Source of the DNA: Chryseolinea soli
GTDB taxonomy: Bacteria; Bacteroidota; Bacteroidia; Cytophagales; Cyclobacteriaceae
Length of the DNA stretch: 64,000 nt
Direction of reading: 5' to 3'
Assembly (NCBI RefSeq): GCF_003589925.1
Contig: NZ_CP032382.1
Span: 5,952,001-6,016,000 of the forward strand
The notes beneath the pieces were generated by a model, which was not told the DNA's origin, ran no database searches, and saw only the letters and a list, made by a program, of their open reading frames with translations. This document shows positions 44,419 to 52,713 of this stretch, piece after piece; position 1 is the stretch's first letter, and each line of letters begins with the position of its first letter. The position numbers and the translations under genes are program-made.

Positions 44419-46482
44419 ATGAAAAAACTAGCACATGTTGTCCTCGCAGGGGTTGCCCTCGCTGCGGTGTCCTGTTCTACAAAGAAAGCGGAAGAAGACA
44501 AGCTCCCCGAGGGGGTGGGCATCAACCTTTCGTACGTAGACACGACCGTGCGTCCCCAGGATGACTTTTTCAAGTATGTGAACGGCGGTTGGATTGCCAA
44601 AACCAACATTCCCGCCGATCAAGGTCGCTGGGGCTCTTTCAACGAGCTTCGTGAATACAATAACGACGTGGTATTGAAAGTGTTGAAGAAAGCCGCCGAA
44701 AACACGCAGCTCTATCCCGAAGGCACCGATCAGCGCAAAGCTTCCGATTTCTATTCCATCGGCATGGACTCTACCTTGGCTGAGCGCGTGGGCATCACAC
44801 CCATTAAACCGATCCTGGCCCAGATCGAAGCTATCAAATCCAAAAACGACATTCAGGCCTATCTGGTGGAGGATGTGCTCACCGGCGGTGGGGCCTTCTT
44901 CGGTCTGGGTATTTTGCCCGATCTGAAAAACAGCAAAAAAATGGGCGCCTACCTGGGTTCGGGTGGCATTGGCCTGCCGGAACGCGACTATTATCTGAAA
45001 GACGACGCGAAGTCCAAAGAGACGCGCGAAAAGTACAAGGAATACCTGACCAAGCTTTTCACGCTGGCGCTCGTGTCCGACACCAAAGCGAAAGCCGATG
45101 CTGCCACCGTGCTGCGCCTGGAAACCGATCTGGCAAAGGCCACACTCAGCAAAGAAGACAGCCGCAACCCGGTGAAGCAATACAACCCCCGGACGGTGGC
45201 AGAGCTCACCAAACTAACGCCCTCCATAAACTGGAAAGCCTATTTTCACGGGCTGAACGTGCACGAAGACACGATCATCGTGACCGAGCCCGAGTTCATG
45301 AAGGCCTACGAAAAGATCGTGAACACCTACAAGATCGATGACATCAAAACCTATTTGAAAGCGGCCTTACTGCGCGGCTCGTCCCCTTTCTTGAACCACG
45401 ATTTTGTGGATGCCTCCTTTGAATTCAACACCAAATACCTTCGCGGCACCGACAAGATGCGTCCCCGCTGGAAGCGCGTATTGGATGTTACGGACAGCTA
45501 CCTCGGCGAAGCCATGGGCAAGCTCTACGTAGACGAAGCCTTCCCACCGGAAGCCAAGAAAAAGGCCCTGGAAATGGTGGAAAACATCAAATTGGCCTTT
45601 GCCGACCGTATCAACAGCCTCGACTGGATGTCGGATTCCACCAAGAAAAGCGCGTTGCACAAGCTGAGCACGTTTACCGTGAAGATCGGCTATCCCGACA
45701 AATGGCACGACTATTCGAAGCTGACCATCGAGAAGGCCCCTGAAAAAGCCTCCTACTTTGGCAATGCCCTGGCCGCTTCACGCTTCCAGGTGATCGAGCA
45801 GATCGAGAAACTGGGCAAGCCGGTCGACAAGACCGAGTGGCAAATGACGCCCCAGACCGTGAATGCCTACTACAACCCGCTCTTCAACGAGATCGTTTTC
45901 CCCGCCGGCATTCTGCAGCCCCCGTTCTATGACTATCGCGCCGACGAGGCCGTGAACTACGGCGGCATCGGTTCGGTGATCGGCCACGAGATCTCCCACG
46001 GCTTCGACGACCAGGGCAGCCAGTTCGACGCCGACGGCAACCTGAAAAACTGGTGGCAGAGCGTTGACCTGGACAAATTCCAGGGCAAAGGCAAAGCCTA
46101 CGCAAAGCAGTTTGATAAATACGAACCGCTGCCAGGCGTGTTTGTGCAAGGCCAATTCACGCTGGGTGAAAACATCGGCGACCTCGGCGGCCTCGCGGTG
46201 GCCTATGAAGGCCTGCAGCGTTTCTATAAAGACCACAAGAAACCCGGCCCCATTGACGGGCTCACACCGGAACAGCGCTTCTTCATGTCGTGGGGCACCA
46301 TCTGGCGCACCAAGTACCGCGACGAAGCCCTGCGCACCCAAGTGCTCACCGACCCCCACTCTCCGGGTATGTATCGTGCCAACGGTCCACTGTCGAACTT
46401 CGAACCTTTCTATAAAGCTTATGATGTGAAGGAAGGTGACAAGATGTTCAGACCGGATAGTGCGCGTGTGAAGATCTGGTAA
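44419..46482 (+). CDS. M13-family zinc metalloendopeptidase (neprilysin/PepO-like), lipoprotein
   Basis: This 687-aa lipoprotein has a signal ending in lipobox VSC (VVLAGVALAAVSCSTKKAEED). The N-terminal M13 domain follows (LSYVDTTVRPQDDFFKYVNGGWIA). The C-terminal catalytic domain carries the zinc motif HEISH in IGHEISHGFDDQGSQFD (His523, Glu524, His527) and the downstream Glu in ENIGDLGGLAVAYEG. The substrate-binding NAYYNP segment (VNAYYNPLFNEIVFPAGILQ) is intact, and the end matches the family CXXW-like terminus (here KIW). It should cleave peptides on the periplasmic or cell-surface side. It is monocistronic, with a terminator-like hairpin at 46497. Confidence 0.95.
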   Translation: MKKLAHVVLAGVALAAVSCSTKKAEEDKLPEGVGINLSYVDTTVRPQDDFFKYVNGGWIAKTNIPADQGRWGSFNELREYNNDVVLKVLKKAAENTQLYPEGTDQRKASDFYSIGMDSTLAERVGITPIKPILAQIEAIKSKNDIQAYLVEDVLTGGGAFFGLGILPDLKNSKKMGAYLGSGGIGLPERDYYLKDDAKSKETREKYKEYLTKLFTLALVSDTKAKADAATVLRLETDLAKATLSKEDSRNPVKQYNPRTVAELTKLTPSINWKAYFHGLNVHEDTIIVTEPEFMKAYEKIVNTYKIDDIKTYLKAALLRGSSPFLNHDFVDASFEFNTKYLRGTDKMRPRWKRVLDVTDSYLGEAMGKLYVDEAFPPEAKKKALEMVENIKLAFADRINSLDWMSDSTKKSALHKLSTFTVKIGYPDKWHDYSKLTIEKAPEKASYFGNALAASRFQVIEQIEKLGKPVDKTEWQMTPQTVNAYYNPLFNEIVFPAGILQPPFYDYRADEAVNYGGIGSVIGHEISHGFDDQGSQFDADGNLKNWWQSVDLDKFQGKGKAYAKQFDKYEPLPGVFVQGQFTLGENIGDLGGLAVAYEGLQRFYKDHKKPGPIDGLTPEQRFFMSWGTIWRTKYRDEALRTQVLTDPHSPGMYRANGPLSNFEPFYKAYDVKEGDKMFRPDSARVKIW

Positions 46483-46496
46483 GCGAAATTCATTTG

Positions 46497-46543
46497 AACC
46501 GCGCCTCCGCGCTCGTCGAAGCCTTAGCGAAGGTGAGGCGGTT
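46497..46543 (+). terminator. Terminator-like hairpin after the M13 peptidase gene
   Basis: AACCGCGCCTC at the left and GAGGCGGTT at the right pair with a small bulge, with an inner CGCT/AGCG stem, followed by TTTTAAATTTTTTT. It lies 15 nt after the stop. Confidence 0.6.
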
Positions 46544-46565
46544 TTAAATTTTTTTCACGCCGAGT

Positions 46566-46595
46566 TTGTAATAAACCGATAACTCACTATTATTG
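46566..46595 (+). promoter_or_regulatory. Candidate promoter for bTHX and possibly the trp operon
   Basis: A -33-like TTG (46566-46568) and a -7-like TATTATTG (46588-46595; one mismatch to TAnnTTTG) are 19 bp apart, the usual Bacteroidota spacing. It lies 23 nt before the bTHX start. Only 15 nt separate bTHX from trpL, so this may also drive the trp operon. Confidence 0.4.
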
Positions 46596-46618
46596 CCCTC
46601 GCAAAGAGCAACCATAAC

Positions 46619-46798
46619 ATGGGAAAAGGAGATAAAAAGTCGAAAAAAGGAAAGATCTGGAGAGACTCTTACGGAGTATCCCGCAACAAAAAAGCCCTGA
46701 AGGCAAAATTGAAAAGAACGGCTTCTAAGAAGCCCGTAACCGCGGAAGCCGCTGGTGAAGCAGCAGCAAAACCGAAAAGAACAACGACTAAAAAATAA
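46619..46798 (+). CDS. Small ribosomal subunit protein bTHX
   Basis: This 59-aa, very basic protein begins MGKGDKKSKKGKIWRDSYGV, the hallmark start of the Bacteroidota 30S protein THX (compare MGKGDKKTKKGKI in relatives). It continues with SRNKKALKAKLKRTASKK and an Ala/Pro/Lys tail. THX sits in a cavity at the top of the 30S head and stabilises rRNA. It is too short for most gene-length cut-offs. It is preceded by a candidate promoter and followed after 15 nt by the trp leader peptide, so the two may be co-transcribed. Confidence 0.85.
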   Translation: MGKGDKKSKKGKIWRDSYGVSRNKKALKAKLKRTASKKPVTAEAAGEAAAKPKRTTTKK

Positions 46799-46813
46799 GG
46801 AGTCGAAAATCAA

Positions 46814-46870
46814 ATGATGAAGTTTACAAACATTGCATGGTGGTGGCACAGATCGGGATCCGATATGTGA
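46814..46870 (+). CDS. trpL: trp operon leader peptide with three Trp codons
   Basis: An 18-codon frame reads MMKFTNIAWWWHRSGSDM and ends at TGA (46868-46870). Three consecutive TGG codons are at 46838-46846. It is placed 94 nt upstream of trpE, and its RNA overlaps the alternative hairpins described in the attenuator entry. Three Trp codons in 18, directly before a terminator and the trp genes, is diagnostic of ribosome-stalling attenuation. A start at the second ATG is equally possible. Confidence 0.88.
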   Translation: MMKFTNIAWWWHRSGSDM

Positions 46871-46935
46871 ACAGCCTTGTTATGACTTTTAAGATAAGCC
46901 GAAGGCCTGCTGTTCACAGCAGGCCTTCTTTTTTT
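46847..46935 (+). promoter_or_regulatory. Tryptophan transcription attenuator (1:2, 2:3, 3:4 hairpins)
   Basis: Three alternative stems are seen. 1:2 is CACAGATCGG (46847-46856) with CCGATATGTG (46860-46869): nine pairs and one mismatch, loop GAT. 2:3 is TGTGAACAGC (46866-46875) with GCTGTTCACA (46909-46918): ten perfect pairs. 3:4 is GAAGGCCTGCTG (46901-46912) with CAGCAGGCCTTC (46917-46928), loop TTCA, then seven T: the terminator. The strands are shared, so the forms exclude each other. A ribosome stalled on the Trp codons (46838-46846) would cover strand 1 and free strand 2 for the antiterminator. A ribosome reaching the TGA at 46868 would cover strand 2 and let the terminator form. This is the classical trp attenuation logic. 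Confidence 0.88.
46901..46935 (+). terminator. Intrinsic terminator of the trp attenuator
   Basis: A perfect 12-bp stem with a 4-nt loop is followed by seven T, ending 29 nt before the trpE ATG at 46965. Confidence 0.93.
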
Positions 46936-46964
46936 GTCCAAACTCAATCCATAGCTATACGCCG

Positions 46965-48368
46965 ATGAAGTACAAATTGAAAACCTACTCCAAAAAACTG
47001 CTGGCCGACACGCTCACGCCCGTGAACATCTACCTGAAGCTGCGCGATGTGTATGCCGGAAGCATTTTGCTGGAAAGCTCCGATTATCACGGTCATGAAA
47101 ACAGCCTCTCCTATATCTGTTGCGACCCCATCGCTTCGTTCGAAGTAAAGGACAACGCCGCCGAATACCGTTATCCCGACGGCAAAACGGAGAAGGAAAC
47201 CATTACCCGTGTCGGCCAGGTCACCACCATGTTGGAGAATTTCAAGAACGCCATCGAACCCGACAACATTCCCTCGGCCTATGCCAATTGCGGCTTGTTC
47301 GGCTACATCGCCTATGATGCCATCCGTTTCTTTGAGGACGTGAAGATCGAACGGAAAGAGCAAAGCATCCCGGATGTGTTGTATAAGTTGTATCGCTATG
47401 TGATCATCGTGAACCATTTCTCCAACGAGTTGAGCTTGTATGAGCATTGCTACGCCGGCAAAGGCGAATGCCACAGCACGCTGGACCGCGTGGAGCAGAT
47501 CATTTTCAGCAACAAGTTCTCGACCTACAAATTTTCCCTCACCGATGGCGAGACCTCTAATGTGGACGACGAAGAGTTTGTGAAGATCGTGGAGAAAGGG
47601 AAGGAGCATTGCTATCGTGGCGATGTGTTTCAGATCGTGTTGTCGCGCCGGTTTACCACCGGTTTCAAAGGCGATGAGTTTAATGTGTATCGCGCGCTGC
47701 GTTCCATAAACCCGTCGCCTTATTTATTTTATTTTGATTATGGAAGCTTCAAGCTGTTCGGTTCGTCGCCGGAAGCGCAGTTGCAGGTGAGCCACGGCAA
47801 GGCTCACATTTACCCCATCGCCGGAACCTTCAGGCGCTCGGGCAACGACCAGGAAGACGCCGCCATCGCGGAGAAGCTGGCCGCCGATGAAAAGGAAAAT
47901 GCCGAACACGTGATGCTGGTCGACCTGGCCCGCAACGACATGAGCCGCAATGCCGAACACGTCACCGTGGAGGTATTCAAAGAGATCCAATTCTATTCGC
48001 ACGTGATCCACCTGGTTTCGAAGGTGACGGGTACGTTGAAGAAAGATACGTCTGTTGTGAACATTGCAGCCGATACATTTCCGGCGGGAACCCTTTCCGG
48101 AGCTCCGAAGCACATGGCCATGACGTTGATCGACAAGTATGAAAACATCAACCGCAGTTTCTACGGCGGCGCGATCGGCTTTATGGGATATGACGGTTCT
48201 TTCAACCATGCCATCATGATCCGCACCTTCCTGAGCCGTGAAAACAAATTGATCTACCAGGCCGGTGCCGGGGTGGTGTCCAAGTCGAATTCCGAGAGCG
48301 AGTTGCAGGAAGTGAACAACAAGCTTACGGCATTGCGCAAGGCAGTTTTATTGGCAGAGAAAATCTAA
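46965..48368 (+). CDS. trpE: Anthranilate synthase component I
   Basis: This 467-aa enzyme makes anthranilate from chorismate with ammonia from TrpG. The feedback-inhibition motif LLESSDYHGHENSLSYI (about 31-47) indicates tryptophan-sensitive TrpE rather than PabB. The chorismate-binding domain shows CYRGDVFQIVLSRRF, NPSPYLFYFDYGSFKLFGSSPE, YPIAGTFRRSGNDQED (short pieces) and the active-site end DTFPAGTLSGAPKHMAMTLID and YGGAIGFMGYDGSFNHAIMI. It is the first structural gene after the attenuator. TrpG follows 50 nt later. Confidence 0.96.
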   Translation: MKYKLKTYSKKLLADTLTPVNIYLKLRDVYAGSILLESSDYHGHENSLSYICCDPIASFEVKDNAAEYRYPDGKTEKETITRVGQVTTMLENFKNAIEPDNIPSAYANCGLFGYIAYDAIRFFEDVKIERKEQSIPDVLYKLYRYVIIVNHFSNELSLYEHCYAGKGECHSTLDRVEQIIFSNKFSTYKFSLTDGETSNVDDEEFVKIVEKGKEHCYRGDVFQIVLSRRFTTGFKGDEFNVYRALRSINPSPYLFYFDYGSFKLFGSSPEAQLQVSHGKAHIYPIAGTFRRSGNDQEDAAIAEKLAADEKENAEHVMLVDLARNDMSRNAEHVTVEVFKEIQFYSHVIHLVSKVTGTLKKDTSVVNIAADTFPAGTLSGAPKHMAMTLIDKYENINRSFYGGAIGFMGYDGSFNHAIMIRTFLSRENKLIYQAGAGVVSKSNSESELQEVNNKLTALRKAVLLAEKI

Positions 48369-48418
48369 AATCAACCGAAAAGAAATCATCACACGCAAAA
48401 GCAAATCAGCAGACACAC

Positions 48419-48985
48419 ATGAAAATTCTTGTTCTCGATAATTACGATTCGTTTACCTATAATCTCGTCCACATCCTGCGGGCGTTGAACTATTCCCTTG
48501 ATGTTTTCAGGAACGACAAGATCGCGTTGGAAGCGGTGAAAGCTTATGATAAGATCTTGTTGTCGCCAGGCCCGGGCATCCCCGATGAAGCCGGCATCAT
48601 GAAACAGGTGGTGCGCGAATATGGTCCGACCAAAAGTATCCTGGGCATTTGTCTCGGACATCAGGGTATTGGCGAAGTCTATGGAGCAACCTTATTCAAC
48701 ATCCCCAAAGTGCTGCACGGTGTAACGTCGGTGGCCAGGGTGACCGACCGCAACGAATATCTTTTCAAGAACGTGCCCGACACGTTCCAGGCCACGCATT
48801 ACCATTCCTGGGCCGTGAAACCCGAAACCCTCACCGACGACCTGCGCGCCACCGCCACCAACGACGACGGGCTCATCATGGGACTAACCCACGTGCGCTA
48901 CGACGTGAAAGGTCTGCAATTCCACCCCGAATCCATCATGACGCCGGAAGGACCCAAGATGGTGGAGAATTGGTTGAAACATTGA
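48419..48985 (+). CDS. trpG: Anthranilate synthase component II (glutamine amidotransferase)
   Basis: This 188-aa class I glutamine amidotransferase supplies ammonia to TrpE. The N-terminus is ILVLDNYDSFTYNLVHILR. The oxyanion strand has LLSPGPGIPDEAG, the nucleophile Cys is in ILGICLGHQGIGEVYG, and the catalytic His-Glu is in LQFHPESIMTPEG. HYHSWAVKPE is also typical. It could double in folate synthesis as PabA; no pab gene is adjacent. It lies in the trp operon, 46 nt before trpD. Confidence 0.95.
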   Translation: MKILVLDNYDSFTYNLVHILRALNYSLDVFRNDKIALEAVKAYDKILLSPGPGIPDEAGIMKQVVREYGPTKSILGICLGHQGIGEVYGATLFNIPKVLHGVTSVARVTDRNEYLFKNVPDTFQATHYHSWAVKPETLTDDLRATATNDDGLIMGLTHVRYDVKGLQFHPESIMTPEGPKMVENWLKH

Positions 48986-49031
48986 TCGCCCTGCATTCAG
49001 ACCTCATACAAAAGCATTCAATAAAAACAAC

Positions 49032-50018
49032 ATGAAAGAAATTCTCAACGAACTCATCGACCACCGCTCGCTCACCAAAGAGTCGGCGAAGAAAGTGCTG
49101 GTCGACCTGGCGTCCGGAAAATATAATCCCAGCCTGACCACCGCCTTCATGACCGTGTACATGATGCGCAGCATTACGGTGGACGAACTGCAGGGCTTTC
49201 GCGATGCCATGCTGGAACTTTGCGTGCCGGCAAAATTTGATCAGCCCGTGATGGATGTTTGCGGCACCGGCGGCGATGGCAAGAATACCTTTAACATGTC
49301 GACGTTGTCCTCCTTTGTGGTGGCGGCGGCAGGACAGCCCGTTGCCAAGCACGGCAACTATGGCGTATCCTCGGCATGCGGATCGTCAAACCTGCTGGAA
49401 TATTTTGGCTACAAATTCACGAACGACATCGACGAACTGAAGCGCAGCCTTGACCGGGCAAACATTTGCTTTATGCACGCCCCGCTGTTTCATCCCGCCA
49501 TGAAGAATGTGGCGCCTATACGCAAGGAATTGGGCGTGAAGACATTTTTCAACATGCTGGGTCCGATGGTAAACCCGGCCTTTCCCACGCGACAGCTCGT
49601 GGGTGTGTTCAACCTGGAGCTGGCGCGGCAATACGGGTATTTATATCAGAACACAGAAAAAGATTTTGTCATCCTCCATTCCATCGACGGCTACGATGAA
49701 GTGTCGCTGACGGGGCCGTTCAAATTCTTTTTCAACGGCGGCGAAAAGATGCTGGAGCCGGCCGACCTTGGGTTGCCCCGCCTCACGCACGACGATATTC
49801 GCGGGGGCAGCACGGTGGAGGAATCCGCGAAGGTGTTTATGAACATTTTGGAAGGGAAAGGCACGCCCGCGCAAGTATCGGCCGTGACGGCCAATGCGGC
49901 GATGGCATTGTACACGGGTCATCAAAAAGAAGGCTTGCCGCGTGCCGTGGAACGTGCCACCGAAGCGCTCAAATCCGGAAAGGCGTTGCAGTCTTTCAAA
50001 AACCTGATGGGAAAATAA
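49032..50018 (+). CDS. trpD: Anthranilate phosphoribosyltransferase
   Basis: This 328-aa enzyme transfers phosphoribose from PRPP to anthranilate. The PRPP/Mg2+ site is in MDVCGTGGDGKNTFNMSTLSS (pieces: GTGGDGKNTFNMST). It continues KHGNYGVSSACGSSNLLEYFG and FMHAPLFHPAMKNVAPIRKELG, and MLGPMVNPAFPTRQLVGVF. The length and order match TrpD. TrpC begins 13 nt downstream. Confidence 0.96.
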   Translation: MKEILNELIDHRSLTKESAKKVLVDLASGKYNPSLTTAFMTVYMMRSITVDELQGFRDAMLELCVPAKFDQPVMDVCGTGGDGKNTFNMSTLSSFVVAAAGQPVAKHGNYGVSSACGSSNLLEYFGYKFTNDIDELKRSLDRANICFMHAPLFHPAMKNVAPIRKELGVKTFFNMLGPMVNPAFPTRQLVGVFNLELARQYGYLYQNTEKDFVILHSIDGYDEVSLTGPFKFFFNGGEKMLEPADLGLPRLTHDDIRGGSTVEESAKVFMNILEGKGTPAQVSAVTANAAMALYTGHQKEGLPRAVERATEALKSGKALQSFKNLMGK

Positions 50019-50031
50019 AACAAAGACCGAC

Positions 50032-50829
50032 ATGAACATTTTAGACGAGATCATCGCCTATAAAAAGAAAGAAGTTGCCGATCGCAAGGAGCTTTACCCG
50101 GTGAAATTGCTGGAGCAAAGTCACTACTTTGCCACGCAGCCGGTATCATTAAAGAAATACATTCAGCGCGACGACCTTTCAGGAATCATTGCCGAGATCA
50201 AACGCAAGTCGCCTTCAAAAGGAGTGATCAATCCGCACGTGTCGGTGGAGCGTACATCCATTGGCTATATGCAAGCCGGCGCTTCCGCGTTGTCGGTGCT
50301 GACCGATACGAATTTCTTTGGCGGCAGCAACGACGACCTGATGACGGCGCGCAAATTTAATTTTTGCCCCATCCTTCGGAAGGATTTTACCGTCGATGAA
50401 TACCAGATCGTGGAGGCCAAGTCGATCGGCGCCGACGCGATATTGCTCATCGCCGCCGCCTTGCCACCGGCCCGCGTAAAAGAACTCGCGGCGTTTGCAC
50501 ATTCCTTTGGACTGGAGGTTTTACTGGAAGTGCACAACGAAGAAGAACTAAACGCCAACCTCGACGCCCAAGCCGATCTGATCGGTGTAAACAACCGGAA
50601 CCTGAAAACTTTTGAGCTCAGCGTGGAGATCTCCAAACAACTGGCCAAGCGGATCCCCGACACCGTAGTGAAAGTCTCGGAGAGCGGCATCGAATCCGTG
50701 GCAACGATTCTTGAATTGAAGACCTACGGCTACGAAGGATTTTTGATGGGGCAGAATTTTATGCAATACAGCCGTCCCGAAATCGCCGCGAAGGAATTTA
50801 TACACGACCTAAAAAAAGCAACGCACTGA
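50032..50829 (+). CDS. trpC: Indole-3-glycerol-phosphate synthase
   Basis: This 265-aa TIM-barrel enzyme closes the indole ring from CdRP. Signature pieces are GIIAEIKRKSPSKGVINP (catalytic Lys and Glu), VLTDTNFFGGSNDDL, PILRKDFTVDEYQIVEA, DLIGVNNRNLKTFELSV and VSESGIESVATI. Its stop TGA overlaps the trpF start ATG by one nucleotide (TGATG at 50827-50831), so the two are translationally coupled. Confidence 0.96.
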   Translation: MNILDEIIAYKKKEVADRKELYPVKLLEQSHYFATQPVSLKKYIQRDDLSGIIAEIKRKSPSKGVINPHVSVERTSIGYMQAGASALSVLTDTNFFGGSNDDLMTARKFNFCPILRKDFTVDEYQIVEAKSIGADAILLIAAALPPARVKELAAFAHSFGLEVLLEVHNEEELNANLDAQADLIGVNNRNLKTFELSVEISKQLAKRIPDTVVKVSESGIESVATILELKTYGYEGFLMGQNFMQYSRPEIAAKEFIHDLKKATH

Positions 50830-51467
50830 TGGCCCGGCTCGCGGACATAAAGCTGAAGATCTGCGGCATGCGGGATGCCGAAAACATCCAGGCAGTAACT
50901 GCGTTGTCGCCACAGTACATGGGCTTTATCTTTTACCGGAAGTCGCCGCGGTTTGTCGGCGATGATTTTGTGATGCCGGCCATTTCGCCGGGTATAAAGA
51001 AAGTGGGCGTCTTTGTCAATGAGACCACGGAAAACATCCTGCGCATCGCTTCCCGGTACGACCTCACCCTAATCCAACTGCACGGGCATGAAACGCCGGA
51101 GCAATGCCGCGATCTGAAAGCCAAGGGACTGAGTGTCATCAAAGTGTTTTCCGTGGGGGAAGATTTTGATTGGAGCACCGTGCAGCCTTATAAATCGTTG
51201 GCCGATTTTTTTCTTTTCGACACCAAAGGCAAATACTACGGCGGCAATGCCCAGGCGTTCGATTGGTCGTTGCTCCAAAAATATGACCAGGAAATTCCAT
51301 TCTTCCTGAGTGGTGGACTTTCGCCGGAAAATATCGATGACGTGGACCGGTTAAAAGGCATGAATCTTTATGCGCTGGATGTAAACAGCGGTGTGGAGGA
51401 CAGCCCCGGTGTGAAGAATGCGTCAAAAATTGAATCTGTTCTTGAGAAATTAAAATCATTGAAGTGA
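50829..51467 (+). CDS. trpF: Phosphoribosylanthranilate isomerase
   Basis: This 212-aa TIM-barrel enzyme isomerises PRA to CdRP. The N-terminal catalytic Cys is in LKICGMRDAENIQAV. It continues KVGVFVNETTENILRIASRY, LIQLHGHETPEQC, KVFSVGEDF and the phosphate-binding end FLSGGLSPENIDDV with LDVNSGVEDSPGVKNASKI. It starts inside the trpC stop codon and is followed by trpB after 15 nt. Confidence 0.95.
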   Translation: MARLADIKLKICGMRDAENIQAVTALSPQYMGFIFYRKSPRFVGDDFVMPAISPGIKKVGVFVNETTENILRIASRYDLTLIQLHGHETPEQCRDLKAKGLSVIKVFSVGEDFDWSTVQPYKSLADFFLFDTKGKYYGGNAQAFDWSLLQKYDQEIPFFLSGGLSPENIDDVDRLKGMNLYALDVNSGVEDSPGVKNASKIESVLEKLKSLK

Positions 51468-51482
51468 TCTAAACCCGAAAGC

Positions 51483-52664
51483 ATGAAATACACTGTAAAC
51501 GAAAAGGGATACTACGGCAAATTTGGAGGCGCCTATATTCCCGAAATGCTTTACCCCAACGTGGAAGAGCTGCGCACACGCTACCTGGATATCATTTACG
51601 AGGAAGGGTTTCAAAAAGAGTTTCACAAATTGCTCCGCGACTACGTGGGACGGCCCACGCCGCTCTACCTGGCGAAACGTCTTTCTGAGAAATATGGCGC
51701 CACGATCTATCTGAAACGCGAAGACCTCTGCCATACCGGCGCGCACAAAGTGAACAATACGATTGGTCAGATCCTGTTGGCAAAACGCCTCGGCAAACAA
51801 AAGATCATTGCTGAAACCGGCGCCGGACAACACGGTGTGGCTACGGCGACGGTATGCGCGCTGATGGGAATGGAATGCATTGTCTACATGGGCAAAATTG
51901 ACATGGAGCGGCAGCGTCCTAACGTAGAGCGCATGCGCATCCTCGGGGCCACTGTAGTTCCCGCACTTAGCGGCAGCATGACTCTGAAAGATGCTACCAA
52001 TGAAGCCATGCGGCACTGGATCAACAACCCCACCGATACACACTACATCATTGGATCGGTAGTAGGACCTCATCCTTATCCCGACATGGTGGCTCGCTTT
52101 CAGTCGGTGATCAGCGAAGAAATGAGAAAGCAATTGCAGGAAGAGATCGGCAATCCATACCCCGACTATGTGTTTGCCTGCGTCGGAGGCGGTAGCAACG
52201 CTGCGGGAGCGTTCTATCATTTCCTGGACGATGAACACGTCACACTGGTAGCATCTGAAGCTGCTGGCAAGGGAGTCGACAGCGGCGAATCCGCGGCGAC
52301 TACGGCGCTTGGAAAACCCGGTGTGCTTCACGGCAGCAAAACGATATTGATGCAGACCGAGGATGGTCAAGTGGTGGAACCCTATTCCATCTCGGCCGGG
52401 TTGGATTACCCCGGCATCGGGCCTATACACGCCCACTTGTTTGATGTAGGACGTGTAAAGTTCGTGAGCGCCACCGACGACGAAGCCATGAATGCGGGGC
52501 TGGAGTTGAGCCGGATGGAGGGCATCATTCCTGCCATCGAATCGGCCCATGCGCTGGCTGCCTTGAATCAATTCACCTTTGAAAAGGACGACGTGGTGGT
52601 GGTCAATTTATCGGGCCGTGGCGACAAGGATTTGGAAACCTATATCCGTTGGGGAAAATATTAA
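51483..52664 (+). CDS. trpB: Tryptophan synthase beta chain
   Basis: This 393-aa PLP enzyme condenses indole with serine. The N-terminal segment [21 protein letters not shown] is typical of TrpB1. The PLP Lys89 sits in [20 protein letters not shown]. The ammonium/phosphate loops are [20 protein letters not shown] and [15 protein letters not shown], and the C-terminal [14 protein letters not shown] is conserved. trpA begins 49 nt downstream. Confidence 0.97.
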   Translation: MKYTVNEKGYYGKFGGAYIPEMLYPNVEELRTRYLDIIYEEGFQKEFHKLLRDYVGRPTPLYLAKRLSEKYGATIYLKREDLCHTGAHKVNNTIGQILLAKRLGKQKIIAETGAGQHGVATATVCALMGMECIVYMGKIDMERQRPNVERMRILGATVVPALSGSMTLKDATNEAMRHWINNPTDTHYIIGSVVGPHPYPDMVARFQSVISEEMRKQLQEEIGNPYPDYVFACVGGGSNAAGAFYHFLDDEHVTLVASEAAGKGVDSGESAATTALGKPGVLHGSKTILMQTEDGQVVEPYSISAGLDYPGIGPIHAHLFDVGRVKFVSATDDEAMNAGLELSRMEGIIPAIESAHALAALNQFTFEKDDVVVVNLSGRGDKDLETYIRWGKY

Positions 52665-52713
52665 CGAGACCCGATCGACACTTCACCCACACATCAACCT
52701 CAAAACGAAGAAA

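Noticed and set aside
52579..52713. In-frame N-terminal extension of trpA that contains three Trp codons, looking like a second trp leader
   Set aside because: The TGG run is the out-of-frame reading of the trpB segment encoding DVVVVNL. There is no terminator hairpin after it, and trpA has a good ATG at 52714.
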